Shown here: positions 36,574 to 44,894 of the stretch, one piece after another
How positions within the stretch are numbered: position 1 is the stretch's first letter
How the letters are laid out: the number at the start of each line of letters is the position of its first letter
Origin: Paenibacillus pabuli
GTDB lineage: Bacteria; Bacillota; Bacilli; Paenibacillales; Paenibacillaceae
Direction of reading: 5' to 3'
DNA length: 64,000 nucleotides
Assembly (NCBI RefSeq): GCF_023101145.1
Contig: NZ_CP073714.1
Span: forward strand, 3,224,001 to 3,288,000
Translations under genes and position numbers: made by a program
Notes under the pieces: model-generated
The model's input: the letters and a program-made list of their open reading frames with translations, nothing else
The model's database searches: none
Told to the model about the DNA's origin: nothing

Positions 36574-37050
36574 ATGATTAAACGAAAAAGAAAACACACA
36601 TTAGTGATGGCAGGCCTCATTGCGTCAAGTATTCTTGTGATATCGGCCTGTTCCGTAGTGGAACAAGCGAATCAAAGTTTGAGTTACGTTAGCGGGGCTA
36701 CTGATTATATAGAGCAAGTATCGAACGCCGGAGCCGATCTGCAAGAGCTCGCATCAGGAGCGGTGAGTAACCCTGAAATAACCACTCAGGTACAGGAGAA
36801 AATTGATCAGATTCAGGCGGAAGCCAGCGAATTCTCTCAGTTAACAGCACCAGCGATCGGGGAAAGTATTCATGAAAATTTGGTCAGTTACAACAACCAA
36901 TTAACCGAAGTTGTGGGTCAATTGGAGAACACGCTTGCAGAAGAGGGCTTTACGGCAGAAAACTGGGAGAAGACAGGAATTCCCGAATTGATCACCAATG
37001 TTAATAATTTGAAAGATCCGCTAAGTGGGCTCGGGAATGAATCCAATTAA
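36574..37050 (+). CDS. DUF6376-like small lipoprotein
   Basis: 158-residue lipoprotein. Basic N-terminus (MIKRKRKH), hydrophobic segment and lipobox VISAC with Cys26 at the processing site, then a helical Gln/Glu-rich domain (EQVSNAGADLQELA, VQEKIDQIQAEASEF). ATG 36574 follows GAGGAG at 6 bases; two earlier in-frame ATGs are weaker. Similar lipoproteins occur in Bacillaceae and Paenibacillaceae without known function. Confidence 0.8.
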   Translation: MIKRKRKHTLVMAGLIASSILVISACSVVEQANQSLSYVSGATDYIEQVSNAGADLQELASGAVSNPEITTQVQEKIDQIQAEASEFSQLTAPAIGESIHENLVSYNNQLTEVVGQLENTLAEEGFTAENWEKTGIPELITNVNNLKDPLSGLGNESN

Positions 37051-37095
37051 GATTTTAAACAAGTAAGTCATTAAGCAGCGGAGTTCTCCCGCGAA

Positions 37096-37146
37096 AAGGG
37101 CACTATACCAAAGTGATTATCACTTGTGTACAGTGTCTTTTTTCAT
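37096..37146 (+). terminator. terminator downstream of the lipoprotein gene
   Basis: GGGCACT pairs with AGTGTC, and inside it AAGTGAT with ATCACTT, followed by TTTTTT. The remaining sequence to 37378 is AT-rich and presumably holds the SDR promoter; no motif could be assigned. Confidence 0.75.
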
Positions 37147-37378
37147 GTTTCTCATTTTTCGAGCCTGCTTTGGATGGGAACGGATGAATATTTAGCTTCG
37201 CACTAGCAAAACTATATATAGATTTTGTGTGTTCGATATGACATCTAGATCATATTGAAGTTAATTCCTCGTTGTTTGATCACGCGATGATACGTTTAAC
37301 ATGATTAGAATATGTCATAAATTATAGTTGCTTACTATAGTTCACCAAAATATGTTCTTATCAAAGGAGACCTGTGTT

Positions 37379-38134
37379 ATGTCTGAACAACATGGAAAAG
37401 TAATTATTATTACGGGCGGAGCGAGTGGAATTGGCAAAGAAACAGCGCTTCAGCTATCGGATCAGGGTGCAACAATCGTTGTAGCTGATTACAATGAAGA
37501 GGGAGCCAAAAAACTTGCATCTGATATTGAAGCAGCTGGCGGCACAGCCGGAGCTTATAAGGTGGATGTATCCAAAGGGGATGAGATCAAAGCCCTGATC
37601 GACTGGACCGTAGAGAAATACGGAACATTGAGCGGTATTTTCAACAATGCGGGCATTGGACTTGTGAAGCCATTTCTGGAGATGGACCCGGAATCCTATC
37701 ACCGAGTCATTGATGTAGACCAGCACAGTGTGTATTACGGCATGTATTATGGCGCCAAGAAAATGGTTGAACTGAATGTACAAGGCACCATCGTAAATAC
37801 AGCATCGATCTATGGAAGTATTGCCGCTGTGGGAAGTTTTAACTATAATGCAGCCAAGGCGGCTGTCGTAATGATGTCCAAATCCGGCGCCTTGGAACTT
37901 GCCGAGCATGGCATCCGTGTGGTCGGTGTAGCGCCAGGCTTCATTGAGACACCGATTCTGGGTGATGACAAAGCAATGAAGGATGCACTTGCTACCCAAC
38001 ATATGCGCGGAGAGCTCATCCAACCGGAGAAAGTAGCGAGTGTAGTTACCTTCCTGTTCAGTGACGCTGCAAGTGCAGTGAATGGTACAACGGTTGCGGT
38101 AGATGATGGGTTCCTCAGCTTCAAAACAAAATAA
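37379..38134 (+). CDS. short-chain dehydrogenase/reductase (classical SDR)
   Basis: 251-residue NAD(P)-dependent oxidoreductase. TGGASGIG (about 12-19) binds the cofactor, and an acidic Asp37 in VVADYN after the second strand suggests NAD preference. NNAG (89-92) and catalytic Ser143, Tyr156 and Lys160 (YNAAK) are all present; VAPGFIETPI is the usual C-terminal motif. ATG 37379 follows AAAGGAGACCTGTGTT. Substrate unknown. Followed by a strong terminator; no operon partners. Confidence 0.92.
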   Translation: MSEQHGKVIIITGGASGIGKETALQLSDQGATIVVADYNEEGAKKLASDIEAAGGTAGAYKVDVSKGDEIKALIDWTVEKYGTLSGIFNNAGIGLVKPFLEMDPESYHRVIDVDQHSVYYGMYYGAKKMVELNVQGTIVNTASIYGSIAAVGSFNYNAAKAAVVMMSKSGALELAEHGIRVVGVAPGFIETPILGDDKAMKDALATQHMRGELIQPEKVASVVTFLFSDAASAVNGTTVAVDDGFLSFKTK

Positions 38135-38182
38135 GAATGAAGTTATGAGGCTATCCAGCCTGCCCTCCGAAAAATAAAAGGA

Positions 38183-38226
38183 AAAACGGTGCAGAACGAA
38201 TAAATCGTTCCGCACCGTTTTTTTTG
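38183..38226 (+). terminator. terminator of the SDR gene
   Basis: AAACGGTGC-A-GAACGA pairs with TCGTTC-C-GCACCGTTT and is followed by an uninterrupted T-run. Confidence 0.92.
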
Positions 38227-38324
38227 TGTTCAATATAAGACGAACATTCATTATGAAAATAATTCTATATAGTCATCCCGGTAGTTCGGAGAACATGATA
38301 CAATAAGCAGGCATGCGCCTTTTA

Positions 38325-38495
38325 TCATTTTGTGGTGTCATAAACAATACGCACACCCAGAGAGCCATAGCTCTCTTCTTTGTAGTGACATTGGGAGCAT
38401 GTTTTTGTAGCGCATAACGCATCACTGTGAACTTGTAATTTTTCGTTGCACAGCGGGCATTTATTTTCAAAAAGAGTCTTCAACACGTTAAACAT
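38325..38495 (-). CDS. 56-residue zinc-ribbon-like protein
   Basis: A short gene read on the minus strand from ATG 38495 to TGA 38325-38327. The product starts MFNVLKTLFENKCPLCNEKL and carries two cysteine pairs, CPLC (13-16) and CSQC (36-39), with an extra Cys30. This is a treble-clef or zinc-ribbon pattern. The C-terminus (SYGSLGVRIVYDTTK) is mixed polar. The ribosome binding site is weak (GAGTG about 9 bases upstream). Metal-binding is inferred from Cys spacing; function unknown. Confidence 0.65.
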   Translation of the reverse strand: MFNVLKTLFENKCPLCNEKLQVHSDALCATKTCSQCHYKEESYGSLGVRIVYDTTK

Positions 38496-38609
38496 GCTTA
38501 ATCACTCATTTCGGATTAATTTACTTGGTTTTTATTATAGCCGATTATTTTAACTGCGTATACTGTTTTTTTGCATCATTTTTACACCGCAAGAAAGGAA
38601 GAAAAACCG

Positions 38610-39407
38610 ATGGATACTCTGCTTTTTGTCATCATGTTTATACTGGGTCTGATCGGTTCCTTCTTCTCCGGTTTGTTGGGTATTGGTGGAGCCATAATTA
38701 ATTACCCGCTGTTGTTGTATGTACCTTCTCTCATGGGGCTGGAACCGTTCTCGGCACATGAGGTGTCCTCGATCAGCATGTTTCAGGTGTTTTTTGCCTC
38801 ACTTGCTGGTGTGATTGCTTACCTTAGGAGGACAGGGAATGGGAATAAGAGCGAAGCTTTCATTCATAAAGGTCTGGTCGCTTATATGGGCTCCAGTATT
38901 CTTGTCGGCAGTCTGATTGGCGGCTTTATTTCCGGTCATCTGAATGAAGAAGTCATCAATCTGATCTATGGCATTCTGGCTATTATTGCGATTATGCTCA
39001 TGCTGATCCCTGGGAAGGGAACAGAAGGCTCGGGAGGACATTTGGTGTTTAACACCTATGTTGCAGCAGGATCGGCTCTTGCCGTGGGAGTTGTCTCAGG
39101 AATTGTTGGTGCGGGTGGTGCTTTTATATTGATTCCGATCATGCTCACCGTGCTTCGAATCCCTACCCGGACGACCATCGCTTCTTCACTTGCCATTGTG
39201 TTCATCTCCGCCATTGGCGGGGTGGTAGGAAAGATTTTGGGTGGAGACATTCCGCTGGAGCCCATCATTTATACGGTTATCGGGAGTCTGCTTGGAGCTT
39301 CACTAGGTTCCAAAGTGAGTTCGATGATTAATGTGAGACTGCTTCGTTATGGACTGATGGTTCTTATCGCCTTTACAGCAGTAAAGGTCTGGTCTTCCAT
39401 TCTGTAA
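38610..39407 (+). CDS. sulfite exporter TauE/SafE family membrane protein
   Basis: 265-residue transporter with about eight helices in two repeats. Each half starts with the family's Gly-rich motif: GSFFSGLLGIGGAIINYPLLL (first repeat, about 13-33) and GVVSGIVGAGGAFILIPIML (second, about 155-175). Members move sulfite, sulfoacetate or other anions. ATG 38610 follows AAAGGAAGAAAAACCG. No sulfur genes are nearby, so the substrate is open. Confidence 0.9.
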   Translation: MDTLLFVIMFILGLIGSFFSGLLGIGGAIINYPLLLYVPSLMGLEPFSAHEVSSISMFQVFFASLAGVIAYLRRTGNGNKSEAFIHKGLVAYMGSSILVGSLIGGFISGHLNEEVINLIYGILAIIAIMLMLIPGKGTEGSGGHLVFNTYVAAGSALAVGVVSGIVGAGGAFILIPIMLTVLRIPTRTTIASSLAIVFISAIGGVVGKILGGDIPLEPIIYTVIGSLLGASLGSKVSSMINVRLLRYGLMVLIAFTAVKVWSSIL

Positions 39408-39596
39408 AACCGCATAGGATAGAAGCGACCATGACGATTTCGTAACCAAACGGATGGAATGCCGTATAAAGGTTATGAACATGAGCTGGCGAATTTGTTG
39501 TTGCATGAATTCACATCAGTTTTCGTCCATGGAGCACCCTCAAACTCCTTTCATGGATACATGTTTAACATTATGAGAAGTTGAGGTATCCATCCT

Positions 39597-41981
39597 ATGA
39601 ATAACGTACTTACAGATCAGGCTGATACAGGATATCGGCAGGCTGAGCAGAAGGCAGCTGCGTATTTTACTTCTCTTCATGAACAACTAATGGATAATAC
39701 GTATATCACAACGTTAACGCAAGATATTCACTTATGGCAAAAAACACATATCCAACCGTTTTCCTGGTTATCTTTTTTGTCACCAAATCAAAGAAAACCG
39801 GATTCCCGGGATGCTCATAGATATATCCATTGGCTGAATGTTACAGGCAAACTGGATGATTACCTGGATCGCAGTATTTCCTACATTTATATGCGAGATC
39901 TGGGCAAAGCACTGGATTCCTCAGATACACAGGCACGCATTCAGCGTGTCGCTGAGGATACCAAAGCATACTTTATGCGTTCAAATACAATTGACCCCAA
40001 AGGAAGCCCGGATTATGTCAGTTTGGCCGCCTTGTATCGTTGGGCTCAGAAGGAGAACGTGGAAGCAGCAGTTATCTGGGTAACCGGAAAATTAAAAAAT
40101 GTGGCTTCCAATATTCCCAAAGAATTGGATGCAGAACAGGCACAACGCAAGCTGCTCAAGATCATCCTCGGTGTTGTTCTGCATGTCTACGATGATATGA
40201 TTGATGAGACTCCTCGGGCAGAGCGTTCTGAGAGACTGGATGCTGCGATACGGCTCGGTTATTCTTACGGGCTGACCTATCCCTTTATTGATGACCTGCT
40301 TGATTCGCAGGCGTTGACTGCACAAGAGAAGGAGCAGTATTCTCTCCTGATCCGGAATGCGCTTCTCACCGGTGTCGTGCCGGATCTTGACGAATGGAAG
40401 GGAGACAACCTCAACATCATTCAATACGTTCATGCCGAGCTGCGTGATGCGTTCGAGTATATCAAGAACTACCAGCGCCCTGAGATGCAGCGCACGTTCT
40501 TCGAGCAATCTTATGCATTTTTTCAATCTCAGGAAATAGACCGGGCCAAGCAGCTATCCAATGCGAATTATTCGAATGAAGAACTGTATATCCCGATTAT
40601 TATTAAATCCTCCTCCTCCAGACTCATTGTTCGTTCCGTGCTTAGTGCATCAGTGGATGAAGGTTTTGATCTGCGGACGTTCTACTATGGCATATATAAT
40701 CAGCTCGCGGACGATTTCGCTGATATGTTTGACGATATGAAGGAAGGAGCAGTAACCCCGTATACTTACTATCTGAACTATCGTGACCTGCGGCCCGATC
40801 TGATCAATCCGTATGAATTATACTGGGCGGTTATCTCTTATCTGATTCATGAGGTATACCATTCGGATGCAAAGACCCGTGAGGTCATACTGGATCGTGC
40901 TATAAATGGTCTTAAACGTTGTAAAGAGCGTTTGGGTCAAGAACAATATAGCGAAGTGATGAACATCTTCGCCTCCGGACAACCAGAATTTAATCGTCTA
41001 ATTCAGCAAATGGTGCGAAAAGCCGATGATGTGGATTTCCTGGATAAATTGCTGCGGGATCAGGTTATCCTCCAATTGAAGAATGATAAACAGGAAAAAC
41101 AGGATTTTCTGGATACAATTCGCACGGTTCGTGAACAGATCAATATTGAATTGCAGATATTCAAGTCGAGCGGACTTCCAGAAATGAAAGGTACGCTTAT
41201 TGATGCAGCAAATTACAGCCTACAGGGAGATGGGAAGCGGCTAAGGCCGATTCTGACCTGGGTGATGGGTGTGCGTGAATATGGCCTGCATGAATCGTCT
41301 ATCATGCCTCTTCTGAGATCACTGGAATACATGCATACCGCTTCATTAATTTTTGATGATCTGCCGACACAGGATAATGCTTCAACCAGGCGGGGGCGTT
41401 CCACTTTGCATCAGGTGCACAACAGTGCGACAGCAGAATTAACAGGTCTATTTCTTATCCAAAAAGCCATTGGTGAGCAATCTTCACTCAATCAGTTTGA
41501 TGCCGCAACCGTACTCACCCTGATTCAATATTCTGCTGAAAAAGCCGAGGACATGTGTATGGGGCAGGCGATGGATCTGAACGCCAAAGGAAAAACGCTG
41601 ACTCTGGAACAATTGAATATGATCTGTTTCTACAAAACAGGCATTGCTTTCGAGGCGGCACTTGTGATGCCAGCCATTCTGGCCAAGGTGAAGGAAGCGG
41701 AGATTGCATCCTTAAAGAAGTTTGCATATCATGCGGGCATCGCCTTTCAAATTAAGGATGATTTGCTGGATCTGGAGGGAGATCACCGGGTACTCGGTAA
41801 ACCAGCAGGTCAGGATGTGCGAAACAACAGTTCAACCTTTGTATCCATTCTGGGTGAAGACGGCGCCAAGAAAGAGATGTGGGAGCACTATTGTCGTGCA
41901 ACCGATGCGCTGAACGAAATGCCAAAGCCTATTTCTTTTCTGAGACATCTGTTAGACTATATCATTGGACGGGAGCGTTGA
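39597..41981 (+). CDS. two-domain isoprenoid synthase: N-terminal class I terpenoid-synthase-like domain fused to a trans-prenyltransferase
   Basis: 794-residue cytoplasmic protein. The C-terminal part (about 505-794) is a clear trans-polyprenyl diphosphate synthase: GDGKRLRP (544-551), first Asp-rich motif DDLPTQD (587-593), RRGRST, and second Asp-rich motif QIKDDLLD (718-725). The N-terminal 500 residues are all-helical and hold a DDMIDE motif (199-204, in HVYDDMIDETP) and QLADDFADMFDD (369-380), the spacing expected of a second all-alpha isoprenoid synthase active site. A typical terpene-synthase NSE triad was not recognised. Fungal bifunctional terpene synthases show the same order of cyclase then prenyltransferase. 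The start is ATG 39597 after GAGGTATCCATCCT. No P450 or UbiA partner lies nearby. C-domain assignment is firm, N-domain chemistry is inferred. Confidence 0.85.
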   Translation: MNNVLTDQADTGYRQAEQKAAAYFTSLHEQLMDNTYITTLTQDIHLWQKTHIQPFSWLSFLSPNQRKPDSRDAHRYIHWLNVTGKLDDYLDRSISYIYMRDLGKALDSSDTQARIQRVAEDTKAYFMRSNTIDPKGSPDYVSLAALYRWAQKENVEAAVIWVTGKLKNVASNIPKELDAEQAQRKLLKIILGVVLHVYDDMIDETPRAERSERLDAAIRLGYSYGLTYPFIDDLLDSQALTAQEKEQYSLLIRNALLTGVVPDLDEWKGDNLNIIQYVHAELRDAFEYIKNYQRPEMQRTFFEQSYAFFQSQEIDRAKQLSNANYSNEELYIPIIIKSSSSRLIVRSVLSASVDEGFDLRTFYYGIYNQLADDFADMFDDMKEGAVTPYTYYLNYRDLRPDLINPYELYWAVISYLIHEVYHSDAKTREVILDRAINGLKRCKERLGQEQYSEVMNIFASGQPEFNRLIQQMVRKADDVDFLDKLLRDQVILQLKNDKQEKQDFLDTIRTVREQINIELQIFKSSGLPEMKGTLIDAANYSLQGDGKRLRPILTWVMGVREYGLHESSIMPLLRSLEYMHTASLIFDDLPTQDNASTRRGRSTLHQVHNSATAELTGLFLIQKAIGEQSSLNQFDAATVLTLIQYSAEKAEDMCMGQAMDLNAKGKTLTLEQLNMICFYKTGIAFEAALVMPAILAKVKEAEIASLKKFAYHAGIAFQIKDDLLDLEGDHRVLGKPAGQDVRNNSSTFVSILGEDGAKKEMWEHYCRATDALNEMPKPISFLRHLLDYIIGRER

Positions 41982-42037
41982 GATCTTTACCTGACTGATC
42001 CCATGCTCAGCATGGTTATAGAAAATAAAAAAATGAG

Positions 42038-42075
42038 CCTGGATTCGATTCATATAGAATCCAGGTCTTATTTTG
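42038..42075 (+). terminator. terminator of the isoprenoid synthase gene
   Basis: CCTGGATTC (42038-42046) pairs with GAATCCAGG (42057-42065), followed by TCTTATTTT. Confidence 0.85.
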
Positions 42076-42174
42076 CTTTAATGACACAAACTTTTAGAAT
42101 ATAAGATGTTTCAACAATTGAAAAATCGGGTATTAAGCAAATATTGTGTTTATACACCAAAAGGAGAGCTAAAG

Positions 42175-44811
42175 ATGCAGGTTCAAAAGGTCGATCATCA
42201 CGAATTGTTTGAGCAGATTTATAATCAAGCACCTATTGGGATTGCACTTGTTGCTCCAACAGGCCAGTGGATGAAGGTGAATCCTGTTTTTTGCAGTATG
42301 GTGGGTTATACAGCTGAAGAATTAATAGGACATCACTATAAGGATATCACCCATCCTGATGATTCAGCACAGGACATGGTCTATGAGCGTGGGCTTTGTG
42401 ATGCCAAAACGAAAGAGCACAGATATGAAAAGCGTTATATTCAAAAAAATGGTGATATTTTATGGGTATCGTTACATGTAACATTGGCTCGAAATGAAAT
42501 CAACAATGAGCCTCTTTATTTTATTTGTCATGTTGTGGATATTACGAATCGAAAAGCAACCGAACAAAAACTTCTCCAAACGGAAGAAATGTTCAAACTT
42601 ATCTCCGACAATGCCCAGGAAATCATATATATTGCTACCTTTGACGGTGTTTGTCGCTACTGTTCGCCTTCCGTATATAATCTGCTTGGTTATTCGCCGG
42701 AAGAAGTGGTTGGGAATGACAATACCCTCATTTTCCATCCGCAGAATATGGAAGGTTCTTCGCAGATCGATTTGAGCAAAGGACATCTGATGGACATACA
42801 GGTTCGTCACAAAGAAGGGCATAACCTCTGGTTTGAGACCACATATAAGGTTATCGGTGACCCAGGGCAAGAACAACAGATTCTGGCCATTGGTCGGGAC
42901 ATATCGGAGAGAAAGAAACATGAGGCTATTAGCGCAGAAGCTGAACGGATTGCTATGATCGGCAGTTGGGAGTGGGACATGCTGAGTGGCCATGTTTCAA
43001 TGTCGGGTCAAATATATGAGATTTTTGAAATAGACAATAACAAAACCTATACAGCCAGTGAGATCTTTGCCTGCATGGAGCCATCACAGGAACAGCGTTT
43101 GAAGAAATGTATCGAAACGGTGAAAAAAGGAGAGCCGCTTGATTTTGAATATCGGCATCTGGGGTCAGACGGTAAGCAAAAGTATCTCCATCTACGAGGC
43201 TTAATTACCTATGATGAAGATCATCAACCGATACAGTTGAATGGTACATTGCAGGATATCACGGAGCGTAAACTTGTTGAATTCAAACTGCAGGAATCGG
43301 TGGAACGCTATACTTCACTCAAAAAATATAATCATGATGCCATCATTTCTTTTGACATGAGCGGCAATATCATAAATGCCAATCCGGTAGCCATAAAAAT
43401 GACGGGTTGTCCGGTTGCGGAAATGATCGGAACTAGCATATCTAGGTTTATCGGGCTGTATCATCTTGGACTGATCCTCAATAGTCATTATGAGCTGGCT
43501 GAAAAAGAAATCAATGCCATTCAGCACATTGATGGTTCGGAGACAGAAGTGCTGGCAACGCTTGCTCCCATCATTATTAATGAACAAAACGTAGGTTTTT
43601 ACCTGATTGCAAAGGATATTACAGAGCAAAAAAAATTGCTTGTAGCCAAAGAAACTGCGGAACGAATGAACAAGGCCAAGAGTGAATTTTTAGCGATGAT
43701 GAGCCACGAGATCCGTACTCCCATGAACGGGGTGATCGGAATGACGGATTTGCTTCTGGATACACCTGGACTCAGCGGAGAACAAAAGGAATACATTGAG
43801 ATCATTCAAAAGAGTGGGGATTCGCTGCTTGCGATCATTAATGATATTCTGGACTTTTCCAAAATAGAGTCGGGCAAAACCGATTTGGTGGATGAGCCCT
43901 TTGATCTCAGAGAAATCGTGACCGAGACGGTTAATATCGTAACACCAATGATCCGAGAGAAGCAGCTGGATCTTCGTCTTAGCCTGGACGATGCCATTCC
44001 TACTCCCGTATTCGGTGATGCTTACCGTCTTAAACAGGTCCTTACCAACATCATAGGGAATGCTGTGAAGTTCACCTTGGAAGGCAGTGTGGAAATCGAA
44101 GTAAAGGTGATTGGACAAGAATGTAATGATGTTCAATTTCAATTCAAAGTGATAGATACGGGGATTGGAATCCCGGCTGAGAAGAGAGGGCATCTATTTG
44201 AAGCCTTCTACCAATTGGAGAACTTCATGTCTCGCAAGCCTCAAGGTACAGGCCTTGGGCTGGCGATCAGCAAGAAACTGATCGAGCTTATGGGGGGAGA
44301 TATCTGGATTGAAGAGTCCAGTGATCCTGGGACAACATTTGTTTTTACAGTTTCCTTTAAAATCAATACGATCGAGGAAATGAACAATTACGACCTTCAA
44401 CTTAAAAAGAATAAGATGGATGTATTGCGAATTCTGATTGCAGAAGACAATGAAGTGAACCAGCTTGTCCTGCGCCGAATGATTGAGAGAAAAGGACATC
44501 TCGTGGATTATGTGGAGAACGGTGTAGAAGCTGTGGAGGCTGTTAAAAGAAATAGGTATGATATTATTTTTATGGATGTGCACATGCCTCGACTGAATGG
44601 ATTTGAAGCGACCAAAGCAATTAAGGAAGCCCTGGCACCAGACCTATGTCCATATATTGTGGCCGTTACTGCGAACGCGGTGAGAGGGGATATGGACAAG
44701 TGTCTGAAGGCTGGAATGGATGCTTATGTGACCAAACCTATTAAAAGTGAATCCATTATGCAAGTGATAGAGGAGTTTCACAAAATCAAGAAACAAACGG
44801 ACCGTTCATGA
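42175..44811 (+). CDS. soluble multi-PAS hybrid sensor histidine kinase
   Basis: 878-residue kinase with no membrane helix. Four PAS domains with PAC tails fill residues 1-490 (signatures YNQAPIGIALV, SDNAQEIIYIATFDG, IGSWEWDMLSG, NHDAIISFDMSGNI; each ends with a DITERK-type PAC). HisKA has phosphorylated His511 in MMSHEIRTPMNG, HATPase_c has N-box NIIGNAVKF and GTGLGLAI, and a C-terminal receiver has Asp801 in IIFMDVHMPRLNG and Lys in VTKPI. ATG 42175 follows AAAGGAGAGCTAAAG; the ATG 23 codons earlier lacks a site. A separate phosphotransfer protein and output are not encoded here. It probably senses an intracellular or redox signal. Confidence 0.93.
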   Translation: MQVQKVDHHELFEQIYNQAPIGIALVAPTGQWMKVNPVFCSMVGYTAEELIGHHYKDITHPDDSAQDMVYERGLCDAKTKEHRYEKRYIQKNGDILWVSLHVTLARNEINNEPLYFICHVVDITNRKATEQKLLQTEEMFKLISDNAQEIIYIATFDGVCRYCSPSVYNLLGYSPEEVVGNDNTLIFHPQNMEGSSQIDLSKGHLMDIQVRHKEGHNLWFETTYKVIGDPGQEQQILAIGRDISERKKHEAISAEAERIAMIGSWEWDMLSGHVSMSGQIYEIFEIDNNKTYTASEIFACMEPSQEQRLKKCIETVKKGEPLDFEYRHLGSDGKQKYLHLRGLITYDEDHQPIQLNGTLQDITERKLVEFKLQESVERYTSLKKYNHDAIISFDMSGNIINANPVAIKMTGCPVAEMIGTSISRFIGLYHLGLILNSHYELAEKEINAIQHIDGSETEVLATLAPIIINEQNVGFYLIAKDITEQKKLLVAKETAERMNKAKSEFLAMMSHEIRTPMNGVIGMTDLLLDTPGLSGEQKEYIEIIQKSGDSLLAIINDILDFSKIESGKTDLVDEPFDLREIVTETVNIVTPMIREKQLDLRLSLDDAIPTPVFGDAYRLKQVLTNIIGNAVKFTLEGSVEIEVKVIGQECNDVQFQFKVIDTGIGIPAEKRGHLFEAFYQLENFMSRKPQGTGLGLAISKKLIELMGGDIWIEESSDPGTTFVFTVSFKINTIEEMNNYDLQLKKNKMDVLRILIAEDNEVNQLVLRRMIERKGHLVDYVENGVEAVEAVKRNRYDIIFMDVHMPRLNGFEATKAIKEALAPDLCPYIVAVTANAVRGDMDKCLKAGMDAYVTKPIKSESIMQVIEEFHKIKKQTDRS

Positions 44812-44828
44812 TCTTGTAATGCCTGTTG

Positions 44829-44869
44829 AGCCGCTAACTTATCGATAAATAAGTTAGCGGCTTTTTTTG
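44829..44869. terminator. bidirectional terminator
   Basis: AGCCGCTAACTTAT (44829-44842) and ATAAGTTAGCGGCT (44849-44862) form a 14-bp perfect stem, then TTTTTTT. It separates the convergent hybrid kinase and SgrR-like genes. Confidence 0.93.
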
Positions 44870-44894
44870 GCATTTGCTTTCCCGGAACGCCAAA

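Noticed and set aside
37096..37146. GTGATTATCAC dyad as a possible Fur-type operator
   Set aside because: It is the inner stem of a terminator following the lipoprotein gene.
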